This document shows, piece by piece, positions 7,862 to 14,206 of a stretch of DNA of 37,531 nucleotides. The position numbers and the translations under genes are program-made. The notes under the pieces are model-generated. The model did not search any database. It had not been told where the DNA came from and saw only the letters and a list, made by a program, of their open reading frames with translations. The stretch is from positions 1 through 37,531 of the forward strand of contig CAMUYE010000013.1 of assembly GCA_947164825.1 (NCBI GenBank), read 5' to 3'. Source of the stretch: an uncultured Clostridia bacterium. GTDB taxonomy: Bacteria > Bacillota > Clostridia > Oscillospirales > Oscillospiraceae. Every line of letters starts with the position of its first letter. The first letter of the stretch is position 1.

Positions 7862-7972
7862 ACAGGGACGGCACGCTGCCGTCCGCTTTTCCCCGCCTTG
7901 GACGGAAGCGGAATGAATAGTGAATAATGAATAATGAATAATTGTGGTATCGTTCAAATTGCCATTTGAACG
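7862..7972. repeat. Repeat mosaic in the exporter operon leader
   Basis: Three modules stand in a row. A palindrome GGACGGC/GCCGTCC lies near 7873-7891. A TGAATAA heptamer array lies at 7914-7942. The word ATTGTGGTAT is followed by a 9-bp hairpin, CGTTCAAAT/ATTTGAACG, at 7951-7972. The region is transcribed as 5' leader of the exporter operon from the promoter at 8004-8031. Its GTGGTAT-hairpin part also occurs in the element at 2036-2170. Confidence 0.78.
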
Positions 7973-8003
7973 ATGAAAAAATCGCATCGATGGAGCCGTA
8001 TCT

Positions 8004-8031
8004 ATTATATCAGAAAACCAGGAAGAATCAA
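8004..8031 (-). promoter_or_regulatory. Sigma-A-type promoter for the exporter operon
   Basis: On the minus strand TTGATT (8031-8026) is followed by a 16-base spacer and a perfect TATAAT (8009-8004). It points at the exporter genes, leaving a leader of about 170 bases that holds the repeat mosaic. It is back to back with the tcdA promoter. Confidence 0.8.
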
Positions 8032-8044
8032 TGCCGAGTTTGGA

Positions 8045-8073
8045 TTGACAAGAAATTGCCCATCGGGTATAAT
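8045..8073 (+). promoter_or_regulatory. Perfect sigma-A promoter for tcdA
   Basis: TTGACA at 8045-8050, a 17-base spacer and TATAAT at 8068-8073 match the vegetative consensus exactly. The expected start is about 8080, 40 bases before the tcdA start codon. Confidence 0.92.
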
Positions 8074-8119
8074 ACGGATGATATTTTGTTATCAATCAAC
8101 GATGGCAGGAGGGATCAGG

Positions 8120-8908
8120 ATGGATCAACGGGTTCGTTTTGAGATGTTGATCGGCGCAGAAGGTCTTTCCAGACTTCGCGGGGCCCGCGTGGCGGTCTTC
8201 GGCCTGGGGGGCGTGGGCGGTTACGTGGTGGAAGCCCTGGCCCGGGCGGGGATCGGGACTTTGGATCTGATCGACAACGACCGGGTTGCCCTCTCCAATC
8301 TCAACCGGCAGATCATCGCCCTCCACAGCACCGTCGGACAGACGAAGGTGGAGGCCGCGGCTGCCCGGATCCGGGATATCGATCCGGCCATTCAGGTCAA
8401 CGCCTTTCAGACCTTCTACCTCCCCGAGACCCGGGACCGCTTCGATTTCCGCGCCTACGACTACGTGGTGGACTGCATCGATACCGTAACCGGGAAGCTG
8501 GATCTGGTCATGCAGTGCCGGGCCGCCGGAACGCCGATTATATCCGCCCTGGGGACCGGCAACAAGCTGGACCCGACGAAGCTGGTGCTCTCCGACCTCA
8601 GCGAGACCTCCGTCTGCCCCCTGGCCCGGATCATGCGCAAGGAGCTGCGCCGCCGGGGCGTGGAGCATCTGAAGGTGGTCTGGTCCCGGGAGGAGCCTCT
8701 CGAGCCCCGCTTCCAGCCGGAGCCGGAGGAAGCGGAGCCGGAGGCCGCCGGAAATCTGAACGATGCCGGGCCCGCCGCAAGCCCGGAGGCCTACGGCAAC
8801 AAGCGCCGCTCCGTCCCCGGCAGCTCGCCCTTCGTCCCCCCCACTGCGGGGCTCATCATTGCCTCGGCTGTTATCCGAGATTTGTTGAACAACAAGAAAG
8901 CGCCGTAG
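8120..8908 (+). CDS. tcdA: tRNA threonylcarbamoyladenosine dehydratase TcdA (ThiF/E1-like)
   Basis: TcdA uses ATP to cyclise t6A37 of tRNA to ct6A. The 262-residue protein shows the E1-like nucleotide site FGLGGVGGYVVEALARAG (27-44), the acidic LIDNDRVALSNLNRQ (50-64), CIDTVTGK (119-126) and the family block GTGNKLDPTKL..DLSETSVCPLAR (145-170). It ends in a conserved PGSSPFVPPTAGLIIAS region. ATG 8120 follows AGGAGGGA and a consensus promoter. A stretch of about 25-35 extra residues (about 195-229, rich in Glu, Pro and Ala, with PEAAGN and PEAYGN) separates KVVWSREEPLEP from RRSVPGS; in better known family members these lie much closer. The stop codon TAG is part of an adjoining palindromic repeat (CCGTAGGGGCGCTCA), so the last residues may be repeat-derived. 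Confidence 0.92.
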   Translation: MDQRVRFEMLIGAEGLSRLRGARVAVFGLGGVGGYVVEALARAGIGTLDLIDNDRVALSNLNRQIIALHSTVGQTKVEAAAARIRDIDPAIQVNAFQTFYLPETRDRFDFRAYDYVVDCIDTVTGKLDLVMQCRAAGTPIISALGTGNKLDPTKLVLSDLSETSVCPLARIMRKELRRRGVEHLKVVWSREEPLEPRFQPEPEEAEPEAAGNLNDAGPAASPEAYGNKRRSVPGSSPFVPPTAGLIIASAVIRDLLNNKKAP

Positions 8909-9150
8909 GGGCGCTCATTGAGCGCCCGCCGTTCCCCTCGTTGTCATTCTGAGCGGAGCGCAGCGAAGTCGAAGAATCCGCCTCCCCCGCCTCCAAGCCT
9001 TCCCCTTGCGGGGAATGTGCCTCGCTCCGCGAGGCGGATGAGGTGGCCTCCGTCCTGTCTTTCTGAGCCGCAGGCGAAGAATCCGTCTCCCTCGTCTCCT
9101 TCCCGATCCAATCCACGCCCCAGGAATCGCCCGCGTCCGCAACGGAAAAC
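8909..9150. repeat. Intergenic cluster of palindromic and GTCATTCTGAGC-type repeats
   Basis: This non-coding stretch starts with a 19-base near-perfect palindrome GGGCGCTCATTGAGCGCCC (8909-8927). A TTGTCATTCTGAGCGGAGCG repeat follows (8941-8979), then a paired CCCCTTGCGGGG/CCTCGCTCCGCGAGG unit (about 9000-9043) and a truncated second copy of the CTTTCTGAGC..GCGAAGAATCC repeat (9057-9085). I see no credible gene here; the short open frames are translated repeats. Confidence 0.8.
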
Positions 9151-9156
9151 ATCTGC

Positions 9157-9185
9157 TTGACATTTTCGCCTTCGTCGTCTATAAT
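9157..9185 (+). promoter_or_regulatory. Perfect sigma-A promoter in the repeat island
   Basis: TTGACA at 9157-9162, a 17-base spacer and TATAAT at 9180-9185. No gene of normal size follows directly; the expected transcript starts near 9192 and meets a hairpin and a T-rich tract by 9273. Confidence 0.88.
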
Positions 9186-9191
9186 AGAATC

Positions 9192-9273
9192 AGACTGAGG
9201 AGAACGCGAAGTATGAGCAATGGCTTCTTCTGAAGCAAATTGCGTCGCGGTAACTCGGTTTTATTGTTTTTTT
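9192..9273 (+). ncRNA. Candidate short RNA or leader (about 80 nt)
   Basis: Downstream of a perfect promoter the sequence can fold into a three-part hairpin: CGCG (9205-9208) with CGCG (9246-9249), GCAAT (9217-9221) with ATTGC (9239-9243), and GCTTC (9223-9227) with GAAGC (9232-9236), with loop TTCT. A T-rich tract (9259-9273) follows about ten bases later. A six-codon frame from ATG 9213 has only a distant GAGGAG site. It matches no RNA family I recognise. It may be a small RNA, a decayed leader, or the start of a longer transcript. Confidence 0.4.
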
Positions 9274-9276
9274 CAA

Positions 9277-9425
9277 GTTCCCCTTACGGGCGGTATTCTG
9301 CCGTCCGGTTCGCTGCAGAAGAAAAATCATCCACAGGACGATCCAACCGGGTGGAGAGAACGGATTTGCCTGCGGCAAATTGTCCGCCCATGGCGGACCG
9401 GGCGATCAATGATCGCCCCTACGGC
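9277..9425. repeat. Second repeat cluster of the island
   Basis: The stretch contains a GGGCGG..CTGCCGTCC unit (about 9287-9306) similar to that near 7873-7891, the palindromes ATTTGCC/GGCAAAT (about 9364-9380) and GTCCGCC/GGCGGAC (about 9382-9398), and GGGCGATCAATGATCGCCC with the tail CTACGGCG (9400-9426). An open frame of 79 codons from 9220 is built from these repeats and is not a convincing gene. Confidence 0.75.
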
Positions 9426-9462
9426 GTGTTTGCTTTGTGATGCCGATTATTTGAAATAAGCA

Positions 9463-9491
9463 TTGACATTTTCACTGTTTTCATGTACAAT
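9463..9491 (+). promoter_or_regulatory. Sigma-A promoter upstream of the hydrogenase maturation operon
   Basis: TTGACA at 9463-9468, a 17-base spacer and TACAAT at 9486-9491. The first 12 bases (TTGACATTTTCA/GC) resemble the promoter at 9157. It is the only clear promoter between tcdA and the maturation operon on this strand near the genes, so it probably drives them through the leader described below. Confidence 0.88.
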
Positions 9492-9497
9492 ATTCAT

Positions 9498-9584
9498 GTA
9501 TCCTGACATGAGGAGTTTATCCGGGGGAAAGGTGCGTTACGGGGAAGCTTTACGGCCGCGTTCGCACGCGGCCGTTTTTGTTTT
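9498..9584 (+). ncRNA. Candidate attenuated leader or small RNA ahead of the hyd operon
   Basis: The predicted transcript begins near 9498 and ends at an intrinsic terminator: stem ACGGCCGCG (9552-9560), CGCGGCCGT (9567-9575) and a T-rich tail. Between them lie CATGAGGAGTTTATCC and GGGGGAAAGGTGCG. GTGCG at 9532-9536 can pair with CGCAC at 9563-9567 inside the terminator, so a competing fold is possible. The first gene starts 145 bases later with no other clear promoter. This is either an RNA-based attenuator of the maturation operon or a separate short RNA. I do not recognise it as a known riboswitch class. Confidence 0.5.
9552..9584 (+). terminator. Intrinsic terminator inside the hyd leader
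   Basis: A 9-bp GC-rich stem (9552-9560 with 9567-9575) and loop TTCGCA are followed by TTTTTGTTTT. It lies about 60 bases after the predicted transcription start and 145 bases before the first gene. Confidence 0.85.
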
Positions 9585-9619
9585 CCCATCCGGAACTGTA
9601 CAGAAGCAAACCGGAACGT

Positions 9620-9690
9620 GAACGGGCGCTCAATGAGCGCCCCTACGGCAATGATCGGCGGGCGCATGCCCTCGATGAGCGCCCCTACGG
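9620..9690. repeat. Two palindromic repeat copies between the terminator and the hyd operon
   Basis: A perfect GGGCGCTCAATGAGCGCCC (9624-9642) is followed by CTACGGC. A second, imperfect copy, GGGCGCATGCCCTCGATGAGCGCCC, with CTACGGCG lies at about 9660-9692. They lie in the 5' region of the first hyd gene, so they would be part of its messenger RNA. Confidence 0.82.
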
Positions 9691-9729
9691 CGTTTCTGTG
9701 CAGTTACCATATTACAAGGAGGTATTCCT

Positions 9730-9987
9730 ATGGAAACCAGAGTCGCAGTCATCAGCATCATCGTCGAGAACAATGAAACCGTGGAGAAGCTGAACGGCCT
9801 GCTGCACGAGTTCGGCCAGATCATCATCGGGAGAATGGGTATCCCCTACCGTTCCCGCGGCATCAACATCATCAGCATCGCCGTGGACGGTCCCCAGGAC
9901 GTGATCGCCGCCCTCTCCGGCAAGATCGGCGCCCTTCCCGGGGTCAGCGCCAAGACCGCCTACTCCAACGTGGTTGGCAATGTCTGA
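9730..9987 (+). CDS. TM1266-like iron-only hydrogenase system putative regulator
   Basis: This small 85-residue protein matches the TM1266-type family that accompanies [FeFe]-hydrogenase maturation genes. It has an ACT-like fold pattern: an N-terminal strand RVAVISIIVEN, a helix ETVEKLNGLLHEFG, the characteristic IIIGRMGIPYRSRGINIISI segment and a C-terminal PGVSAKTAYS. AAGGAGG lies 7 bases before ATG 9730. The gene overlaps hydE by 8 bases, so the two are translationally coupled. Its molecular role is not established; a regulatory or chaperone function is assumed from its constant association with hyd genes. Confidence 0.9.
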   Translation: METRVAVISIIVENNETVEKLNGLLHEFGQIIIGRMGIPYRSRGINIISIAVDGPQDVIAALSGKIGALPGVSAKTAYSNVVGNV

Positions 9988-11032
9988 GCCGCTGGAACTC
10001 ATTGAGAAGCTCGAACGCACCCACAGCCTTTCCCTCGCGGAATACGAGGCCTTGCTCCGGAATCGGAGCGAGGCCCTTTCCGCGGAACTGCGGGCACGGG
10101 CCGACCGGGTGCGGAAGGCCGTCTACGGAAACGCCGTGTTCACCCGTGGGCTGGTGGAGATCAGCAGCTTCTGCAAAAACGACTGCCTCTACTGCGGCAT
10201 CCGCCGGAGCAACGGTCAGGCGGAACGCTATCGGCTGACCCCCGAGGACATTCTGGTCTGCTGCCGGGAGGGCTGGGAGCTGGGCTTCCGGACCTTCGTG
10301 CTCCAGGGCGGGGAGGATCCCTGGTTCTCCGACGAGCGCCTCTGTCCCTTGCTGCGTCAGATCAAGGCGGAGTTCCCCGCCTGCGCCGTGACCCTCTCCC
10401 TGGGGGAGCGGAGCCGGGAGAGCTATCAGCGGCTCTTTGACGCCGGAGCGGACCGCTACCTGCTGCGCCATGAGACCGCCGACCCGGACCACTATCGGGC
10501 CCTGCATCCCCCGGAGCTCTCCTGGGAGCACCGGATGGAATGCCTCCGCGAACTGAAGGAGATCGGCTATCAGGTGGGCTGCGGCTTTATGGTGGGCTCC
10601 CCGGGTCAGACGGAAAAAGAGCTGGCAAAGGAGCTCAAATTTGTGGAGACCTTCCGCCCCGCCATGTGCGGCATTGGACCCTTTATTCCTCATAAGGACA
10701 CGCCCTTCCGCAATCAACCCGCGGGCAGCGTAGACCTGACCTGTTACCTGCTGTCCATCCTCCGGCTGATCCAACCGAATCTGCTCCTGCCCGCCACCAC
10801 AGCCCTCGGCACCCTGGACCCCCTGGGTCGGGAAAAGGGCATCCTGGCAGGAGCCAACGTGGTCATGCCAAACCTCTCCCCTGTGGAGGTCCGGAAAAAA
10901 TATATGCTCTACGACAACAAAATCTGCACCGGCGAGGAATCCGCCCAGTGCAGAGGCTGTCTCGCGGCGCGTGTCGCCTCCATCGGGTACGAGTTGGTGA
11001 CAGACCGCGGCGACCCGGCTTCGCCGGCTTAG
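9980..11032 (+). CDS. hydE: [FeFe]-hydrogenase H-cluster radical SAM maturase HydE
   Basis: HydE is a radical SAM enzyme needed to build the 2Fe subcluster of [FeFe]-hydrogenase. The 350-residue protein has the CX3CX2C cluster motif FCKNDCLYC (Cys65, Cys69, Cys72), the following GIRRSNG typical of HydE, LQGGEDP, and a late GANVVMPNLSP. A second CX7CX2C set at Cys316, Cys324 and Cys327 matches the auxiliary cluster site seen in some HydE proteins. ATG 9980 overlaps the preceding stop by 8 bases; a TTG six bases earlier is less likely. The stop TAG is part of a TTAGGCAT repeat, and the last residues (GDPASPA) are encoded by a CCGGCTTCGCCGG hairpin, so the end of the protein may have been reset by a repeat insertion. 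Confidence 0.95.
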   Translation: MSEPLELIEKLERTHSLSLAEYEALLRNRSEALSAELRARADRVRKAVYGNAVFTRGLVEISSFCKNDCLYCGIRRSNGQAERYRLTPEDILVCCREGWELGFRTFVLQGGEDPWFSDERLCPLLRQIKAEFPACAVTLSLGERSRESYQRLFDAGADRYLLRHETADPDHYRALHPPELSWEHRMECLRELKEIGYQVGCGFMVGSPGQTEKELAKELKFVETFRPAMCGIGPFIPHKDTPFRNQPAGSVDLTCYLLSILRLIQPNLLLPATTALGTLDPLGREKGILAGANVVMPNLSPVEVRKKYMLYDNKICTGEESAQCRGCLAARVASIGYELVTDRGDPASPA

Positions 11033-11294
11033 GCATTAGGGATCAGGCATACTTCGTGACTCTTCGAGTTCAGGCATCAGGCACCGCTCGAAAAGTTTTT
11101 CTTTGATTTCGATATCCCCCGTGCGATATGCTGATTTCATTTTCCTGCTATAGAATCATCTGACAAAGTGTTGTCCAAAAATCAGATATATGTAGACTTT
11201 CGAACGGGCATAAAACATCCATTGTTTGAAATACATAGCAGGCGGTGTCTGATGCCTGATGCCTATTGCCTGATGCCTATTGCCTGATGCCTTA
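11028..11294. repeat. MITE-like element with inverted heptamer-array ends between hydE and hydG
   Basis: The 312-base gap between hydE and hydG contains no gene. Its left end is TTAGGCATTAGGGATCAGGCAT (about 11029-11050), with more AGGCATC units at 11071-11085. Its right end (11249-11294) is the same 7-base unit inverted: TGATGCC, TATTGCC and TGATGCC repeated. The core between them is AT-richer. The gap interrupts an otherwise tightly packed operon. I see no firm promoter or terminator inside, so hydG and hydF are probably still read from upstream. Confidence 0.75.
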
Positions 11295-11344
11295 TAAAAA
11301 GATACGATCCGAATAACGAAACCGTTTTCAGAAAGGAACAAACC

Positions 11345-12802
11345 ATGTATACTTACAATCCCAAATCCATGGACCCCAATGAGTTCATCAACGATGCTGA
11401 AATCAAAGAGACCCTGGCCTATGCCGACGCCCACAAGAACGACATGGCGCTCATCAACGAGATCCTGGAAAAAGCCCGGCCCGTCCGGGAGGGCAACGGC
11501 TGCCACTGCCGGGGCCTGAGCCACCGGGAGGCCTCCGTCCTGCTGGCCTGCGAGGATCCCCAGGTGCTGGAGCGGATCTATCAGATCGCCGAGGAAATCA
11601 AGCTGGCCATCTACGGCAACCGCATCGTCCTCTTCGCCCCTCTCTACCTCTCCAACTACTGCGTCAACGGCTGCGTCTACTGCCCCTACCACCTGAAGAA
11701 CAAGCACATCGCCCGGAAGAAGCTCACCCAGGACGAGGTGCGGGAGGAGGTCATCGCCCTCCAGGACATGGGCCACAAGCGGCTGGCCATTGAAGCCGGC
11801 GAGGACCCGAAGAACAACCCCATCGAGTACATTCTGGAGTGCATCAACACCATCTACTCCATCAAGCACAAGAACGGCGCCATCCGCCGGGTCAACGTGA
11901 ACATCGCGGCCACCACCGTGGAGAATTATAAGAAGCTCAAGGACGCCGGCATCGGCACCTACATCCTTTTCCAGGAGACCTACCACAAGGAGAGCTACCT
12001 CAAGCTCCATCCCACGGGACCCAAGCACGACTACGACTACCACACCACAGCCCACGACCGGGCCATGGAGGCGGGCATCGACGACGTGGGCCTGGGCGTG
12101 CTCTTCGGCCTGGAGCTCTACCGCTATGAGTTCGCGGGCCTTCTGATGCACGCGGAGCACCTGGAGGCCGTTCACGGGGTCGGCCCCCACACGATCTCCG
12201 TCCCCCGGGTCAAGCCCGCAGACGACATCGACCCCGAGGAGTTCAACAACTCTATCTCCGACGAGATGTTCGCCAAGATCACGGCCTGCATTCGTCTGGC
12301 CGTTCCCTATACCGGTATCATCATCTCCACCCGGGAGACCGAGGCCACCCGCTCCAAGCTCCTCCGCCTGGGCGTGAGCCAGGTCAGCGGCGGCTCTCGC
12401 ACTTCCGTGGGCGGCTACGCGGGCTACACCCCTGACGAGCGGCCCCACGACACGGAGCAGTTTGACGTCTCCGACCAGCGCTCCCTGGACGAGGTGGTCC
12501 GCTGGCTCATGGAAAACGGCCACATTCCCTCCTTCTGCACCGCCTGCTACCGGGAGGGCCGCACCGGCGATCGCTTTATGAGCCTGTGCAAGTCCGGCCA
12601 AATCCTCAACTGCTGCCATCCCAACGCCCTGATGACCCTGACCGAGTATCTTGTGGACTACGCCAGCCCGGAGACCAAGGAGATCGGCTTCAGGATGGTG
12701 GAAGAAGAGCTGAAAAAGATCCCCAGAGACCGGGTCCGGGAGATCGCCCGGGAGCACATCGAGGCCATCAAGGCCTCCAACGCCCGGGATTTCCGGTTTT
12801 GA
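11345..12802 (+). CDS. hydG: [FeFe]-hydrogenase maturase HydG (tyrosine lyase)
   Basis: HydG is a radical SAM enzyme that cleaves tyrosine to p-cresol and dehydroglycine and makes the CO and cyanide ligands of the H-cluster. The 485-residue protein is full length. The radical SAM motif YCVNGCVYC has Cys at about 106, 110 and 113. The C-terminal auxiliary cluster motif begins CTACYREGRTGDRFMSLCK near residue 399 and continues with QILNCCHPNAL, giving the CX2CX22C ligand set of this family. AAAGGA lies 9 bases before ATG 11345. hydF follows after three bases, indicating tight coupling. Confidence 0.97.
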   Translation: MYTYNPKSMDPNEFINDAEIKETLAYADAHKNDMALINEILEKARPVREGNGCHCRGLSHREASVLLACEDPQVLERIYQIAEEIKLAIYGNRIVLFAPLYLSNYCVNGCVYCPYHLKNKHIARKKLTQDEVREEVIALQDMGHKRLAIEAGEDPKNNPIEYILECINTIYSIKHKNGAIRRVNVNIAATTVENYKKLKDAGIGTYILFQETYHKESYLKLHPTGPKHDYDYHTTAHDRAMEAGIDDVGLGVLFGLELYRYEFAGLLMHAEHLEAVHGVGPHTISVPRVKPADDIDPEEFNNSISDEMFAKITACIRLAVPYTGIIISTRETEATRSKLLRLGVSQVSGGSRTSVGGYAGYTPDERPHDTEQFDVSDQRSLDEVVRWLMENGHIPSFCTACYREGRTGDRFMSLCKSGQILNCCHPNALMTLTEYLVDYASPETKEIGFRMVEEELKKIPRDRVREIAREHIEAIKASNARDFRF

Positions 12803-12805
12803 TCT

Positions 12806-14071
12806 ATGGGTACTCTGAACGAAACAGTTTCCGCCGAAAGGCTGCATATCAGCTTCTTTGGACGGCGCAACGCGGGTAAGTCCAGCCTGGTCAACGCCGT
12901 CACAGGACAGAAGCTGGCCGTGGTATCCCCCGTTCCGGGAACCACCACGGACCCGGTGCGCAAGGCCATGGAGCTGCTGCCCCTGGGGCCGGTGGTCATC
13001 ATCGACACCCCCGGCTACGACGACGAGGGCGAGCTTGGCGAGCTGCGGGTGGAGAAGACCAACGAGGTTCTGAACAAGACGGACATCGCCGTGCTGGTCT
13101 ACGACGCCTCCCTGGGCATGTCCGACGAGGACCGGACGCTGCTGGAACAGATTCGGGGGCGAAAGATCCCGGTGGTGCTGGCGGCAAATAAATGTGATCT
13201 TTTCTCCGGTGCCGTAGGGGCGGCCAGTGGCCGCCAGCCCGAGGCAGAATCAAATGCAAAATGCAAAATGCAAAATGCAAAATGTGTCGTTGAGACCGTT
13301 TTTGTCTCCGCCTTGACCGGCGACGGCGTCAACGAGCTGAAGGAGCGGCTGGCCGCGCTGGGTCGGACGGCGAAGGCGCCTAAGTATATTCTGGCCGATC
13401 TGGTGGATGCCGGGGACGCGGTGATCCTGGTGATTCCCATTGACGAGAGCGCCCCCAAGGGGCGGCTGATCCTCCCCCAGCAGCAGACCCTCCGGGAGCT
13501 GCTGGACCTGCACTGTATCCCCATCTGCTGTCAGGTGGAAGAGATCCCCGGCGTGCTGAGCAGGCTGAAAACGCCGCCGCGGCTGGTGGTGACGGACTCC
13601 CAGGCCTTCAGGCGGGTCTCCCCGCTCGTCCCGGCCTCGATCCCTCTGACCTCCTTTTCCATCCTCTTCGCCCGCTACAAGGGCGAGCTGCGGCAGCTCG
13701 CGGAGGGCGCGAAGGCGCTTTCCGGATTGAAAGACTGCGATCACGTTCTGATCTCCGAGGGCTGCACCCACCACCGGCAGTGCAATGACATCGGCTCTGT
13801 CAAGATCCCCGGCTGGGTGCGGAAGTACACGGGAAAGGAATTGGAGTTCTCCTTTACCTCCGGCGGGGAATTCCCCGAAGATCTGAGCGGGTACGATCTG
13901 GTGATCCACTGCGGCGGCTGCATGCTCAACGAGGCCTCCATGAAGCACCGGATGGAGGTCGCCCGGCGCTGCGGCGTCCCCATGGTCAACTACGGCGTTG
14001 CCATCGCCCAGATGCACGGGATTTTGGCCCGCAGTCTGGAGCCGTTTGTCAGTGAGCTGACGCTCGTATAA
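12806..14071 (+). CDS. hydF: [FeFe]-hydrogenase maturation GTPase HydF, with a repeat-derived in-frame insertion
   Basis: HydF is the scaffold GTPase that assembles the 2Fe subcluster and delivers it to the hydrogenase. The N-terminal G domain has G1 GRRNAGKS (19-26), a conserved TTTDPV switch, G3 DTPG (67-70), G4 NKCD (128-131) and G5 SAL (168-170). The C-terminal iron-sulfur domain has CTH followed about 45 residues later by HCGGC. The protein has 421 residues, slightly longer than usual. Residues about 136-160, between G4 and G5, read GAASGRQPEA and a KMQNAKC repeat. Their DNA is a palindrome plus a GCAAAAT heptamer array identical in kind to repeats elsewhere in the window. The frame stays open and the G motifs are intact, so the protein is probably functional. 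A strong terminator follows. Confidence 0.95.
   Translation: MGTLNETVSAERLHISFFGRRNAGKSSLVNAVTGQKLAVVSPVPGTTTDPVRKAMELLPLGPVVIIDTPGYDDEGELGELRVEKTNEVLNKTDIAVLVYDASLGMSDEDRTLLEQIRGRKIPVVLAANKCDLFSGAVGAASGRQPEAESNAKCKMQNAKCVVETVFVSALTGDGVNELKERLAALGRTAKAPKYILADLVDAGDAVILVIPIDESAPKGRLILPQQQTLRELLDLHCIPICCQVEEIPGVLSRLKTPPRLVVTDSQAFRRVSPLVPASIPLTSFSILFARYKGELRQLAEGAKALSGLKDCDHVLISEGCTHHRQCNDIGSVKIPGWVRKYTGKELEFSFTSGGEFPEDLSGYDLVIHCGGCMLNEASMKHRMEVARRCGVPMVNYGVAIAQMHGILARSLEPFVSELTLV
13211..13285 (+). repeat. Palindrome plus heptamer array inserted in hydF
   Basis: The insertion has the palindrome GGCGGCCAGTGGCCGCC (13219-13235) inside GCCGTAGGGGCGGCCAG, then CCCGAGGCAG, then four GCAAAAT heptamers (13252-13284). 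At 75 bases it is 25 codons, a multiple of three. The 31 bases from 13217 match the copy in the exporter gene near 6030-6060 with one difference, in the same reading frame. Confidence 0.88.
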
Positions 14072-14081
14072 CCCTGCGCAT

Positions 14082-14133
14082 GCATAACCCCGGGGGAAAC
14101 CGAAAACGGTTTCCCCCGGGGTTATGCTTTTTT
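14082..14133 (+). terminator. Intrinsic terminator of the hyd maturation operon
   Basis: The 21-bp perfect stem (14082-14102 with 14107-14127) with loop AAAA is followed by six T. It begins 10 bases after the hydF stop codon. Confidence 0.95.
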
Positions 14134-14145
14134 CAGCTTCGTTGA

Positions 14146-14174
14146 TTGATTTCGGAACGAATTGCGTCTATGAT
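14146..14174 (+). promoter_or_regulatory. Promoter of the ECF sigma/anti-sigma pair
   Basis: TTGATT at 14146-14151, a 17-base spacer and TATGAT at 14169-14174. This is a vegetative-type promoter. GGAAC occurs at 14154, but the GTC that would complete an ECF-type promoter is too close, so autoregulation is not evident. Confidence 0.7.
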
Positions 14175-14206
14175 AGGTGAAGGGCCCTTCACAGAGGAGG
14201 AATTGC

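Noticed and set aside
9220-9459. A 79-codon open frame in the repeat island
   Set aside because: Most of its length is translated palindromic repeats, and there is no ribosome binding site at a good distance.
9498-9584. Known riboswitch (TPP, SAM, THF, fluoride, nickel/cobalt, SRP RNA)
   Set aside because: None of the conserved cores I know for these classes is visible; it was left as an unassigned leader.
11028-11294. CRISPR array
   Set aside because: The repeated units are only 7 bases and directly joined, with no spacers and no cas genes in the window.
14154-14168. ECF-type autoregulated promoter (GGAAC..GTC)
   Set aside because: The gap between the two words is only about 7 bases, whereas ECF promoters need about 16; a vegetative promoter overlaps.
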